A stretch of DNA of 64,000 nucleotides from CAZDVK01 sp964508915 (GCA_964508915.1 CAZDVK010000008.1:4378-68377), one strand, 5' to 3'; counted from the first letter of the stretch, positions 15,185 through 24,391 are shown. Notes: a model not told the origin generated them from the sequence alone. Program-made: numbers and translations.

Positions 15185-17893
15185 ATGACTTCTTCTGTTA
15201 ATTCCCGCGAAATTAGACCTGTTCCTATCGAAGAGGAAATGAAAAGTTCCTATCTTGATTACGCCATGAGCGTGATTGTTTCCCGTGCATTACCAGATGT
15301 GCGCGATGGTTTGAAACCGGTACATCGTCGTATTTTATACGCCATGAAAGATGCCGGTAACGATTATAACAGGCCTTATCGAAAATCAGCCCGCGTGGTG
15401 GGTGACGTGATGGGTAAATACCACCCCCACGGAAATGCCCCTATTTATGAAGCCATGGTACGCATGACGCAAGACTTCAGCTTGCGACTACCGTTGATTG
15501 ATGGGCAAGGTAACTTTGGTTCTATGGATGGAGACCCCGCTGCTGCTGAACGGTATACCGAAGCGCGTTTGGCCCGTTCTGCCCATGATTTGTTAGAAGA
15601 TATTGACAAAAACACTGTTGATTTCCAAACCAACTATGATGACACGTTACAAGAACCTAAAGTGTTGCCAGCACGCTTTCCCAATTTGCTGGTGAACGGT
15701 ACCAGTGGTATTGCCGTTGGTATGGCAACCTATATTCCAACCCACAATTTGGGCGAAGTGGTAGATGCTTGTATTGCGTTAATTAAAAACCCAGAAATTT
15801 CCTTACCAGAATTGATGAACATCATTCCAGGCCCTGATTTTCCAACAGGTGGCACCATTATGGGCCGTCATGGCATTATGGAAGCCTTCCGTACAGGCCG
15901 TGGTGGTATGATGGTGCGCGGTAAAACCTCCATTGAAAAAATGAAAGGTGATCGCGAAGCTATTGTTGTTCATGAAATTCCGTTCCAAGTGAACAAGGCC
16001 AAAATGGTTGAAAAAATCGCCGACCTTGTGAAAGAAAAAATTATTGAAGGCATCAGCGATTTACGCGATGAATCTGACCGCGACGGTGTGCGTGTTGTTA
16101 TTGAACTGAAGCGCGATGCGGTGGCTGACGTGGTTTTGAACCAGTTGTATCGCTATAGCCCCCTACAAACCAGCATCAGTTTTAACATGTTGGCCCTTGT
16201 TCATGGGCGCCCAGAACAGCTTTCTTTAAAGCGTATTTTGGAAGAATTTTTAAGCTTCCGGGAAGAAGTTATTTTACGCCGCACACGGTTTGAATTGGCC
16301 AAATCCCGTGAAAAAGCCCACACTTTGTTAGGATTCGCCGTTGCTGTTGCCAATATTGACCCAATTATTGCCTTGATTCGCGCAGCCGCTGACCGCCAGC
16401 AAGCGAAAGAAGAATTGATGTCCCGTGCCTGGGATGCATCTGTTATTGGGCCTTTGCTGGCGTTGGTTGATGAAGTGGCGGAGCAAGACAAATATAAACT
16501 GTCTGAAATTCAAGCTAACGCCATCTTAGATTTGCGCTTGCACCGCTTAACAAGCCTGGAACGTGACAAAATTAAAAATGACCTAGAAGAAGTCGTGGCC
16601 CAGATTCAAGAATTTCTAAGCATCCTGGCATCCCGTCAACGGGTTTTGGATATTATGGAAACGGAACTGGTTGAAATTCGCGAACGATTTGCCACACCGC
16701 GCCGTACAGATATTGAAGACGGTGATTCCACGTTAGACGTAGAAGACCTGATTCAGCGTGAAGATATGGTTATAACTGTGAGCGTCGGTGGCTACATTAA
16801 GCGGGTGCCTTTGTCAACTTACCGTGCGCAAAAACGCGGTGGCCGTGGCCGGTCTGGCATGACCACAAAAGAAGAAGATGTGGTTCAAGACGTTATTGTG
16901 GCCAACACCCACAGCCGGGTTATGTTCTTTTCAACATTAGGCAAGGTGTACCAATTAAAAGTTTACCGCTTACCGCTAGGTACCCCAACGGCTAAGGGCC
17001 GCGCCATGGTGAACTTATTGCCATTGGCACCCGGTGAAACCATCTCCACCGTTTTGGTCATGCCGGATGAAGTGAATGAAGGTATAACAACTGAACCCTT
17101 CTTCATGTTTGCTACATCATTAGGGAACGTACGCCGTAACCGTTTAAGTGATTTTGAAAATATTCCAAGCAACGGTAAACGGGCTATGAAGCTGGATGAG
17201 GGCGAAGACCTGATTTCTGTGATGTTGTGCACCGAAACGCAAGATGTTTTGTTGTCCACCCAAAATGGCTTAACCAATCGTTTTAACGCGACCGATGTAC
17301 GTATTTTCGCAGGCCGTGATTCAAACGGTGTACGGGGTATTCGTTTACAAGGGAAAGACCGCGTTATTGCCATGGCCATTCTTGACCAAGGGCGTTTAGA
17401 CATGGCCGAGCGGGATGCTTATTTACGCCAAGCGGCTAAATTACGGCAATCTCAAGGTGAAGAAGATGGTGCACCAGATATGGAAGAATCAACTTCAGAA
17501 ATCATTCAACTAACGCCAGAACGGTTCCAAGAACTCCACGCCCAAGAACAGTTCATTTTGACCATTACAGAAAACGGGTATGGTAAACGCAGTTCGGCCT
17601 TTGAGTACCGCACCACAAACCGTGGCAGCCAAGGTTTCACAAGTATTGTTGTGAATAAGCGCAATGGTGGCGTTGTGGCATCATTCCCAGCGTTGGGGGA
17701 TGACCATATTATGCTGGTAACTGACCAGGGCCGTTTGATTCGCTGCCCTATTCATGATGTACGCATTACCAGACGTTCAGCCCAAGGGGTTATTATTTTC
17801 CGGGTGGATGAAGGCGAAAAAGTGGTTTCTGTTTCCCGAATTCCAGCTGGTGATGAAGAAGAAGGGGATATGGTGGACGAAGGCGAAGAATAG
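15185..17893 (+). CDS. gyrA: DNA gyrase subunit A
   Basis: GyrA is the DNA-cleaving subunit of gyrase, which introduces negative supercoils. ATG 15185 is chosen as it yields MTSSVNSREIRPVPIEEEM, aligned with the usual N-terminus; 902 residues result. The catalytic Tyr lies in AERYTEARL. The C-terminal domain carries the GyrA box QKRGGRG, which distinguishes it from ParC. In the quinolone-determining segment the sequence is HPHGNAPIYEAMVRM: residues equivalent to E. coli Asp82-Ser83 are Asn-Ala. It ends in an acidic tail. It is a single-gene unit convergent with argR, whose stop is 6 bases away. Confidence 0.97.
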   Translation: MTSSVNSREIRPVPIEEEMKSSYLDYAMSVIVSRALPDVRDGLKPVHRRILYAMKDAGNDYNRPYRKSARVVGDVMGKYHPHGNAPIYEAMVRMTQDFSLRLPLIDGQGNFGSMDGDPAAAERYTEARLARSAHDLLEDIDKNTVDFQTNYDDTLQEPKVLPARFPNLLVNGTSGIAVGMATYIPTHNLGEVVDACIALIKNPEISLPELMNIIPGPDFPTGGTIMGRHGIMEAFRTGRGGMMVRGKTSIEKMKGDREAIVVHEIPFQVNKAKMVEKIADLVKEKIIEGISDLRDESDRDGVRVVIELKRDAVADVVLNQLYRYSPLQTSISFNMLALVHGRPEQLSLKRILEEFLSFREEVILRRTRFELAKSREKAHTLLGFAVAVANIDPIIALIRAAADRQQAKEELMSRAWDASVIGPLLALVDEVAEQDKYKLSEIQANAILDLRLHRLTSLERDKIKNDLEEVVAQIQEFLSILASRQRVLDIMETELVEIRERFATPRRTDIEDGDSTLDVEDLIQREDMVITVSVGGYIKRVPLSTYRAQKRGGRGRSGMTTKEEDVVQDVIVANTHSRVMFFSTLGKVYQLKVYRLPLGTPTAKGRAMVNLLPLAPGETISTVLVMPDEVNEGITTEPFFMFATSLGNVRRNRLSDFENIPSNGKRAMKLDEGEDLISVMLCTETQDVLLSTQNGLTNRFNATDVRIFAGRDSNGVRGIRLQGKDRVIAMAILDQGRLDMAERDAYLRQAAKLRQSQGEEDGAPDMEESTSEIIQLTPERFQELHAQEQFILTITENGYGKRSSAFEYRTTNRGSQGFTSIVVNKRNGGVVASFPALGDDHIMLVTDQGRLIRCPIHDVRITRRSAQGVIIFRVDEGEKVVSVSRIPAGDEEEGDMVDEGEE

Positions 17894-17899
17894 GCTGAT

Positions 17900-18286
17900 T
17901 TATTTTTTTATCAGTTTACCAACCAACGCCTTCAAATTCTCAGGCAGCACAGCTAGCATGATGGTGTCATCGCCGGCTATGGTGCCCAACACCTCCGTCA
18001 GGTTTTGTTCTTCAATCATGAACGCAACAGCACTGGCGTGACCCGGCATGGTTTTAATGATAATTAAATTAGGTGGCGCCTCAACCACGCTGATAATTCC
18101 GGAAATTCCAGCTGGCCGTTCAGACACGTAAAAACCATTTTTTTTGCGAATCCCTAGTTTTTGAAAATGGCGTGATAAAGTTGATTGGGTTATTTGAACC
18201 CCTTCACAAGTCAGATCGTGCAAAATTTGAGTTTGATCTTCGTATTTTTTTTGCTGAATAAGCTTCAGAATAAGCTGATGAACCAT
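17900..18286 (-). CDS. argR: Arginine repressor ArgR
   Basis: ArgR is the arginine-sensing hexameric repressor of arginine genes. The start at 18286 gives 128 residues: an N-terminal winged helix (ILHDLTCEGVQITQSTLSRHFQKLG; key S-T-L-S-R) and the C-terminal hexamerisation and Arg-binding domain (PGHASAVAFMIE, then VLGTIAGDDTIMLAV with the conserved GTxxGDDT). The N-terminus is about 20 residues shorter than E. coli ArgR; a longer frame exists but would run into gapR. No arginine biosynthesis gene is present in the window. ArgR diverges from gapR across an 80-base region with a dyad. Confidence 0.9.
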   Translation of the reverse strand: MVHQLILKLIQQKKYEDQTQILHDLTCEGVQITQSTLSRHFQKLGIRKKNGFYVSERPAGISGIISVVEAPPNLIIIKTMPGHASAVAFMIEEQNLTEVLGTIAGDDTIMLAVLPENLKALVGKLIKK

Positions 18287-18309
18287 AGAAAAAGATTGCC
18301 AAAATAATG

Positions 18310-18336
18310 TATATGCCGCTAACTCTAGAGCATATA
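18310..18336. promoter_or_regulatory. Dyad in the argR-gapR divergent promoter
   Basis: TATATGC (18310-18316) and GCATATA (18330-18336) form a perfect 7-bp inverted repeat with 13 bases between, centred in the 80-base region between the divergent argR and gapR starts. This position fits an operator; which protein binds is unknown. It does not match the classical ARG box well. Confidence 0.4.
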
Positions 18337-18366
18337 AATTTTCACAAATTTTGAGAAGGAAATAAA

Positions 18367-18618
18367 ATGGAACAATTTCAACATGGCGGCATTTCAGGGG
18401 CCCAGTTGCGGTCATTCATTGAACGTATTGAAAAGCTAGAACAAGACAAAGCAGAGCTAGCTGAAACTTTACGTGACATTTTTGCTGAAGCTAAAGCCGA
18501 AGGGTTTGATGTAAAAGTGATGCGGCAATTGATACGTATTCGCAAAATGAAAAAGGAAGATCTTGCCGAACAAGAAGAACTGCTTGATTTATACCGCCAT
18601 GCATTGGGGGAAGTGTAG
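18367..18618 (+). CDS. gapR: GapR-family DNA-binding protein (DUF2312)
   Basis: GapR is a small dimeric/tetrameric alphaproteobacterial nucleoid-associated protein that binds overtwisted AT-rich DNA and helps gyrase and topo IV. The 83-residue sequence is the whole domain: SGAQLRSFIERIEKLEQDKA begins the long coiled-coil helix, then LRDIFAEAKAEGFDVKVMR, QLIRIRKM and the Tyr/Arg-containing end (LLDLYRHALG). AAGGA lies 7 bases upstream of ATG 18367. It is divergent from argR and close to gyrA, which fits its known link to gyrase. A terminator follows. Confidence 0.93.
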   Translation: MEQFQHGGISGAQLRSFIERIEKLEQDKAELAETLRDIFAEAKAEGFDVKVMRQLIRIRKMKKEDLAEQEELLDLYRHALGEV

Positions 18619-18632
18619 GGAAGGAAAAAACT

Positions 18633-18662
18633 ATCCCCCGCCTCTTAGGAAAAGCAGGGGAT
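18633..18662 (-). terminator. Rho-independent terminator of the paired secreted-protein genes
   Basis: ATCCCCCGC pairs with GCAGGGGAT (one C-A mismatch) around a 12-base loop; on the minus strand it is followed by AGTTTTTTCC. It lies between the gapR stop and the stop at 18674, so it ends the minus-strand operon and possibly gapR as well. Confidence 0.65.
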
Positions 18663-18673
18663 GGTTTGTTACT

Positions 18674-20323
18674 TTAAACGGCCCAATATTCATCGCGTGG
18701 CAGCAAATTATTGTACCTTCGAGTTGCCATATCTAAACCAAAAGATTGATCTAACATATCGATTCGATCTAAAACATCTTGGTCTGTTTCACCTAATTTT
18801 TTGGACATTGCCGAAACAAGGTCAATATTTGGCATATTATGACCTTCTTTATAAACAACATTGCGCCCATCTTCTGACCACGCCATACATGCCGTTACAA
18901 ACATATTTTTCCGGTGATTTTGTGCCTTGGTTTCCAACCTACCTAAACCGGTTAGCTCAAAGGCAGTAGCCAACGTGTCAAATGTTGTATAAAACCGAAC
19001 AGCTTGCGATAGGCTGTAATAAATCATCCTAAATTCATCTTGCGTTGCTACATGGTCATAATCAATACCATACCGCCCGCCTGTTGCAAGGGTGTTGGCA
19101 ATATTGGCTGCAATGACTTTTTCACTTGTCCATCCCGGGGTTTCATCAATACACCAATCATTTTCTTTAATGTACTCAAGAACCCGCCCTTGAATAGCCA
19201 CCGCTTTCAGGGGGGCGGCGTATACTGACCAATCTTTATTGTTCATATCAGAAAGTAAACTTACAGCCCTATTGAGGGCCGATAAAACATGCTTGCTGGT
19301 ATCTTTATCGCTTGCGGCCGTGTTAAAAATAGTGAATTGATCACCCCTAGGCTTACGCAATTCAGATAAAATGCGAAGCACATAATATTCAGGTTTGTCG
19401 GAATCCTGAATACGCACGCTACTACCTATTTTAACTCTTGAAAGCTTCCGAAGCTTTTCCTCCACAGGCGCTTGTTCAAAAGTAACTGTTGTTATCGTTT
19501 TACGACCTTTTGACTTTGACGCTGCAGGGTAGGTTTTGGCTAAATCTGCATATTTATCCTTGTTATAGTCAGGTATGGCTTTAACCCGTTCGTCGAGTGC
19601 CTTAAAAAAAGCGGGGTTAGGACCAACTAATCTTTTTAATTTACCTCGAACCAAAGCATAACCTAGGGGCTTAACCCTATTTAAGCTCATCATAGTTCTG
19701 GATAAATCCTGCACATACCCTATTTCGCTTCCAGGAATATTAGAAGAAGTACCCCGCTGAAGTTCACGGCCAATGATAGCCATTGGGGCAAGGGTTTCCA
19801 TAGGCACACCAAAGCTTGTCATGGCGAACATCAAGGTTTCAGACCTATGATTCAGGCCATTTAAAAAATCAAATATAGCCAAGTCAACGTTGGGATCTGG
19901 GCTCCAAACTTGTGTTATGTCCCCTCCCGCAACAATAAGTTCACTGCCACTTCTCCCACTTGCAGCGTAAACACCACCGCGCGTTGCAGCTGAGGCGAAA
20001 GAACGTTCGGTATAATCCATTATTGCCTTAAGGGCAGCAATATTCGCTGTTGTTCCGGAAGACTCCAAAGTTCGGTGAGCATCCAGGGGGTTCCTTGCCA
20101 ATGCAATGTCTATAGTTCCCAATGAAGCAGCAAGTTGATTTCTAACAGCAAGAGCTGCAGGTGTATGGCTTGCCAGCAATTGTAATCCAGATAAAGGCGC
20201 TTCAGATCCTCCGGGCATTGGTCTTGAAGCCAAAGATCCTCTGGGAGCACGTGCCGCTGCTGCAACCTCTTGCACGCCCAGCAAAAACAAGGCGCCTAAA
20301 ATAATGGGAATTCTCTTTTTCAT
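18674..20323 (-). CDS. Large secreted protein, paralogue A of a tandem pair
   Basis: ATG 20323 has AAAGGAA eight bases upstream and opens a Sec signal peptide (MKKRIPIILGALFLLGVQEV, then AAA). The 549-residue product is otherwise without a known family. Its signal peptide is almost identical to that of the gene directly upstream (20358-22214), and the C-terminal 130 residues match it in order: DEFRMIYYSLSQAVRFYTTF, LATAFELTGLG, NMFVTACMAWSED, IDLVSAMSKKLG. The central parts differ. It is the second gene of a two-gene operon ended by the hairpin at 18633. Secretion is supported; a host-directed or envelope role is inference. The gene products may have arisen by tandem duplication and rapid divergence. 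Confidence 0.75.
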   Translation of the reverse strand: MKKRIPIILGALFLLGVQEVAAAARAPRGSLASRPMPGGSEAPLSGLQLLASHTPAALAVRNQLAASLGTIDIALARNPLDAHRTLESSGTTANIAALKAIMDYTERSFASAATRGGVYAASGRSGSELIVAGGDITQVWSPDPNVDLAIFDFLNGLNHRSETLMFAMTSFGVPMETLAPMAIIGRELQRGTSSNIPGSEIGYVQDLSRTMMSLNRVKPLGYALVRGKLKRLVGPNPAFFKALDERVKAIPDYNKDKYADLAKTYPAASKSKGRKTITTVTFEQAPVEEKLRKLSRVKIGSSVRIQDSDKPEYYVLRILSELRKPRGDQFTIFNTAASDKDTSKHVLSALNRAVSLLSDMNNKDWSVYAAPLKAVAIQGRVLEYIKENDWCIDETPGWTSEKVIAANIANTLATGGRYGIDYDHVATQDEFRMIYYSLSQAVRFYTTFDTLATAFELTGLGRLETKAQNHRKNMFVTACMAWSEDGRNVVYKEGHNMPNIDLVSAMSKKLGETDQDVLDRIDMLDQSFGLDMATRRYNNLLPRDEYWAV

Positions 20324-20357
20324 ATACTTTTTCCTTTCAGGTAAAAAATTCAAGGGG

Positions 20358-22214
20358 TTATTCGTTAATCAGGTCTCTGTAAACAGGGCGAATAGCACCT
20401 TTATTCGCATGTGTCCATTCAAACAACTTATATTCTTCGTGCAAAACCTTTAACTGTCCAATTGTTTTATCTCTGGCTTGAACCAGTTGTACTGAGACAA
20501 GGTCAAGAAGGTCACCTTCGCGGTTTAAATTGTTTTCTGACCAAGCAATAGCTGCCACCAAAAATACATTCCGTTGATGGCTTTTTTCATTACCTTCACC
20601 AAGGCCATTGAAAGCAGAATCCATACAAAAGGCGTTTGCTAAGCTACCAAATGTGCCAAACCAACGAACGGTTTCAGAAATAGAATAATATATTTTTCCA
20701 AAATCATCAGCTGTTGCTTTTCGTGCATAATCAACTTTTACGCTAGCTTGTCGGCCCACTAACGTAGAGGCAATGAACCTTGCACCCCCTCTTTCAACAT
20801 CTCGACATCCCGCTTCATCAAAGATGATGTTTTCCTGGTCCACATGGTGCAAAAGTGACGCCATTTTTTCAATAACATCCAATGCTGCAATGTCAGTTGG
20901 GTTCGTAATTCTCTTTTCGAACCCAACCGAGTTGACACAGACGCTCCATAAACTGGCCGTTCCCATGTTACGAACGTAAAAAACGAGTGTATTATAGTTC
21001 GAATCGAGAGAGGGTGGATAATTCCTGAAAAGTACCGTCATAGAACGTCTAGTGAGTGGCTCTAATGGCTTTCTGTCAACAGGTGGAAACTTTCCAGAAC
21101 GGAAAGCCTTTTCAAAATCACTTACTAATTTAGTTCTAACTGCTGATGGTTCGTATACGCTTTTGGGGTAAAAACTTTCGAAAGCAGCAAAAGCGGCTGC
21201 TTCTTCCGTTTTTCTATAGTCATCATCCGAAGATAAGCTTAGTAAATTTGCCCTTACATAAACGTCATAAACAGGGTTAAAAACAAAAGGTGGTATCAAA
21301 TTACAGTAGAAATCTTCAATTGTTTTTTTGTTTATATCAGTGGCATATGTTTTTATTTTTACAGCACGCACAATACCTTCGCAGCATTCTTTGATTTGGT
21401 CTTTCCTTTGTTTCATTTCTTGTGCCAACGCGCTGGATGGATCATTTCGAATCAAATTGGTTACAAATTCATCAAATTTAAACAAAAACAGTAAATATTC
21501 GCTAGGTTTTCTTGCTGAAAAATTACCTCTCAAACGTACTAGAAAATCATTGTAATAAGTGGTTTTATTATCTTTGAAATGGCGTCGTTCAAGTTCTTTA
21601 TTATCGCTTAAACATTCCACCCAAAGTACGGCCATGAAATCAATTTCTTGGTTGTGAAATGGGCCTTCGTTAAGCCTATCTAATAATGGGGCCGTCATAG
21701 ACAGGCTTTTACTTTCAACAGGTTGACGTAAAGAAGCCGCCCCCGTTTTGAGTACCGGGCTTGCAAATCCTGCCCCGCTAGCTGCAGGCGCTCGCGATGA
21801 TAAAAATCTACTAAATGCAGGCGGCGGTGGAGGGCCCCATCCGGTTGGATGAACTTGCCCTGGCCATGGTGGTGAGATTATAGGAGGAGACTCTTCAGCA
21901 GGCTCTCTTAAAGCAGCCAATCCGGCCGTTAGATCTTGTAATTGACTCCCAGAAAAAGCGGTTATGCCAATATGTGGTGGAGAAGGAGGACGCATTGTTC
22001 TCATACGGCCCCTTGCTGCTTCCATGTCTTTCAAGCTAGCTTCCATTGTTTTAAGGAGAGCTTGAGCTTGAGGGTTCCCTACTGCAAGTAATCGAAACGC
22101 ATCTATTTGTTTCCTTATCTGGGAAACTTGACTTCCATCAATCCCCGCTGCCGCAACTTCTTGAACGCCCACCAGAAACAACAACCCAAAGATAATGGGA
22201 ATTTTCTTTTTCAC
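20358..22214 (-). CDS. Large secreted protein, paralogue B of a tandem pair
   Basis: The start is GTG 22214 with AAGGAG about 6 bases upstream. The signal peptide MKKKIPIIFGLLFLVGVQEV-AAA is nearly the same as its neighbour's. Of 618 residues, about 22-130 are low-complexity and Pro-rich (RPPSPPHIGI, SPPWPGQVHPTGWGPPPPPA), 190 onward is globular and Cys-containing, and the C-terminal 130 residues share the paired motif DDFGKIYYSISETVRWFGTF, NVFLVAAIAWSEN, LDLVSVQLVQARD with paralogue A. No known domain is recognised. The Pro-rich linker between signal and globular part suggests a surface-exposed or translocated protein, by inference. It precedes paralogue A by 35 bases. Confidence 0.75.
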   Translation of the reverse strand: MKKKIPIIFGLLFLVGVQEVAAAGIDGSQVSQIRKQIDAFRLLAVGNPQAQALLKTMEASLKDMEAARGRMRTMRPPSPPHIGITAFSGSQLQDLTAGLAALREPAEESPPIISPPWPGQVHPTGWGPPPPPAFSRFLSSRAPAASGAGFASPVLKTGAASLRQPVESKSLSMTAPLLDRLNEGPFHNQEIDFMAVLWVECLSDNKELERRHFKDNKTTYYNDFLVRLRGNFSARKPSEYLLFLFKFDEFVTNLIRNDPSSALAQEMKQRKDQIKECCEGIVRAVKIKTYATDINKKTIEDFYCNLIPPFVFNPVYDVYVRANLLSLSSDDDYRKTEEAAAFAAFESFYPKSVYEPSAVRTKLVSDFEKAFRSGKFPPVDRKPLEPLTRRSMTVLFRNYPPSLDSNYNTLVFYVRNMGTASLWSVCVNSVGFEKRITNPTDIAALDVIEKMASLLHHVDQENIIFDEAGCRDVERGGARFIASTLVGRQASVKVDYARKATADDFGKIYYSISETVRWFGTFGSLANAFCMDSAFNGLGEGNEKSHQRNVFLVAAIAWSENNLNREGDLLDLVSVQLVQARDKTIGQLKVLHEEYKLFEWTHANKGAIRPVYRDLINE

Positions 22215-22519
22215 AAATTTTCTCCTTCCACGATTAACCTCTGAATACTTAAATGGGCAGCAGTATTATTTTTTAAAAACAATAGTGGTGCAAAATTTAA
22301 ACGTATAACAAATAACTTTCACCTTATAGCATATTATTTTTGCAATACCCAAAAATAAATTTGGTACGTTTACAGGATTTTTCCGTTTCTGAAAATCTGA
22401 AAAGATGAATCATGGTGCTTATTTTATGCAGACAAAAAACGTTAGAAATATGCCTTTAATTTATTGCACACCGCGTAATATAATTATTTTTAGTTAATTT
22501 TTATTTTAAGGTCCCCTTG
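22215..22519. promoter_or_regulatory. AT-rich divergent intergenic region upstream of sdhA
   Basis: This 305-base stretch separates the secreted-protein operon (minus) from sdhA (plus). No convincing reading frame or RNA is seen. A perfect -10 TATAAT lies at 22479-22484, about 40 bases before sdhA, with only a weak -35. The AAGG of the sdhA ribosome binding site is at 22508-22511. Confidence 0.4.
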
Positions 22520-24304
22520 ATGACCCAGGCATATACCATCATTGACCATGACTATGATGTTGTCGTTATTGGCGCGGGTGGTGCGGGCCTTCGGGCAACG
22601 TTGGGCATGTGTGCCGCGGGTCTTAAAACAGCATGCGTTACTAAGGTTTTTCCAACACGCAGTCACACCGTTGCAGCCCAAGGGGGCATCAGTGCGGCGC
22701 TAGATAACATGCACCAGGGCGACAATTGGCGATATCACTTTTACGATACAGTGAAAGGTTCTGATTGGTTAGGTGACCAAGATGCCATTGAATATATGTG
22801 CAAAAATGCCATTGATGCAGTGGTGGAATTAGAACATTTTGGAGTTCCCTTTTCACGTACGGAATCAGGCAAAATTTACCAACGGCCTTTTGGTGGCCAC
22901 ACCATTAACCATGGTGAATCTATGGCCAACCGGGCCTGTGCCGCTGCTGACCGCACGGGCCATGCCATTTTGCATACGCTATATCAGCAATGTTTAAAGC
23001 ACAATGCCGAATTTTTTATTGAATATTTTGCCCTTGATTTAATTATGGAGGATGGTGTTTGTCGGGGTGTTATAGCCTGGTGTTTGGAAGACGGTACCCT
23101 TCACAGATTTCGGGCCCATTTGGTTGTTGTTGCAACAGGTGGGTATGGCCGTATTTATTTTTCCTGCACAGGCGCCCACACGTGTACGGGGGATGGCAAT
23201 GGGTTGGTTTTGCGGGCTGGCCTTCCACTGCAAGATATGGAATTTGTGCAATTCCACCCAACTGGTTTATACGGTGTTGGCTGCTTAATGAGCGAAGCTG
23301 CCCGAGGGGAAGGGGGGTACCTAAGCAATTCAGAAGGCGGACGTTTTATGCTGCGTTACGCCCCCCATGCTAAAGATTTAGCATCCCGCGATGTGGTTAG
23401 CCGCGCCATTACTTTGGAGATATTGGAAGGTCGCGGGGTTGGACCTAAAAAAGATCACATAAACCTGCATCTAGAACATTTAGGTGCTGAGGTGATTCAA
23501 AAACGTTTACCAAGCATTACCGAAATGGCTAAAACGTTTTGTGGGGTCGATGCCACCAAAGAACCCATCCCTGTTTTACCCACGGTGCACTACAATATGG
23601 GCGGAATTCCAACCAACATTCATGGGGAGGTTTTAAAAAATGCCCAAGAAGACGTGGTTCCAGGCTTAATGGCCATTGGCGAAGCGGCGTGCGTTTCCGT
23701 GCATGGGGCCAACCGGTTGGGTACCAATTCACTTCTTGACCTGATTGTCTTTGGTCGGGCTGCCGCATTGCGCGCAAAAGAATTACTTCGATTAAGCCCA
23801 ACCCATGCGCCTTTGGCCGATGATGCCACCGATGCAACTGTTGCCCGTTTTGATGCCTTGCGTCACGCAAAGGGAGAATTGGGCACGGCACAAATTCGCT
23901 TAAAAATGCAACAAACCATGCAAAATCATTGTGCTGTTTTTAGAAAGCAGGAAACCTTGGAAGAAGGTATTCAGCAGATGACCCAAGTTTATGATTCTAT
24001 GCAGGATATTCGTCTTCAAGATCGATCCTTGGTTTGGAATACAGATTTGGTAGAGGCGCTAGAGCTTCAGAACATGCTGCCCCAAGCCATGGTAACGTTG
24101 CAGTCAGCCCTGTGGCGTACAGAAAGCCGCGGCGCCCATGCCCGTGATGACTATCCCGACCGGGATGATGTAAATTGGCTGCAGCATACCCTGTGTTGGT
24201 GGGACGAGATAAACAAAAATCACGTCTTAGATGGTCGCTCCGTACACCTACAGCCTTTGACAGATGATGTGGAGGCGATCCCACTGCAGAAACGGGTTTA
24301 CTAA
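22520..24304 (+). CDS. sdhA: Succinate dehydrogenase flavoprotein subunit
   Basis: SdhA carries the covalent FAD of complex II and oxidises succinate to fumarate. ATG 22520 (AAGG 8 bases upstream) is preferred to the TTG immediately before it. The 594-residue protein has the dinucleotide fold VVIGAGGAGLRATLG, the FAD-linking His in SHTVAAQGGISAAL, GESMANRACAA, the substrate site around ARGEGGYLSNSEGGRF, and HGANRLGTNSLLDLIVFG. The C-terminal domain is normal. In most alphaproteobacteria it sits in sdhCDAB; here it stands alone with unrelated neighbours and its own terminator. Confidence 0.95.
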   Translation: MTQAYTIIDHDYDVVVIGAGGAGLRATLGMCAAGLKTACVTKVFPTRSHTVAAQGGISAALDNMHQGDNWRYHFYDTVKGSDWLGDQDAIEYMCKNAIDAVVELEHFGVPFSRTESGKIYQRPFGGHTINHGESMANRACAAADRTGHAILHTLYQQCLKHNAEFFIEYFALDLIMEDGVCRGVIAWCLEDGTLHRFRAHLVVVATGGYGRIYFSCTGAHTCTGDGNGLVLRAGLPLQDMEFVQFHPTGLYGVGCLMSEAARGEGGYLSNSEGGRFMLRYAPHAKDLASRDVVSRAITLEILEGRGVGPKKDHINLHLEHLGAEVIQKRLPSITEMAKTFCGVDATKEPIPVLPTVHYNMGGIPTNIHGEVLKNAQEDVVPGLMAIGEAACVSVHGANRLGTNSLLDLIVFGRAAALRAKELLRLSPTHAPLADDATDATVARFDALRHAKGELGTAQIRLKMQQTMQNHCAVFRKQETLEEGIQQMTQVYDSMQDIRLQDRSLVWNTDLVEALELQNMLPQAMVTLQSALWRTESRGAHARDDYPDRDDVNWLQHTLCWWDEINKNHVLDGRSVHLQPLTDDVEAIPLQKRVY

Positions 24305-24343
24305 ACGGCCTTAATTTAATCACTTTGGTTATTTTTCGAGGAA

Positions 24344-24391
24344 CCCCTACTTTCGTGGGGGCAACTTTGATGCCATAGTTGCCCCATTTTG
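24344..24391 (+). terminator. sdhA terminator with two mutually exclusive hairpins
   Basis: A 9-bp perfect stem GGGGCAACT (24358-24366) / AGTTGCCCC (24377-24385) is followed by ATTTTGT and acts as the probable terminator of sdhA. Its 5' arm overlaps another hairpin, CCCCTAC (24344-24350) / GTGGGGG (24355-24361). The two cannot form together. Confidence 0.65.

Noticed and set aside
23529..23891. 120-codon frame antisense to sdhA
   Set aside because: It is rich in Trp, His, Arg and Pro, typical for antisense of a conserved gene, without start signals.
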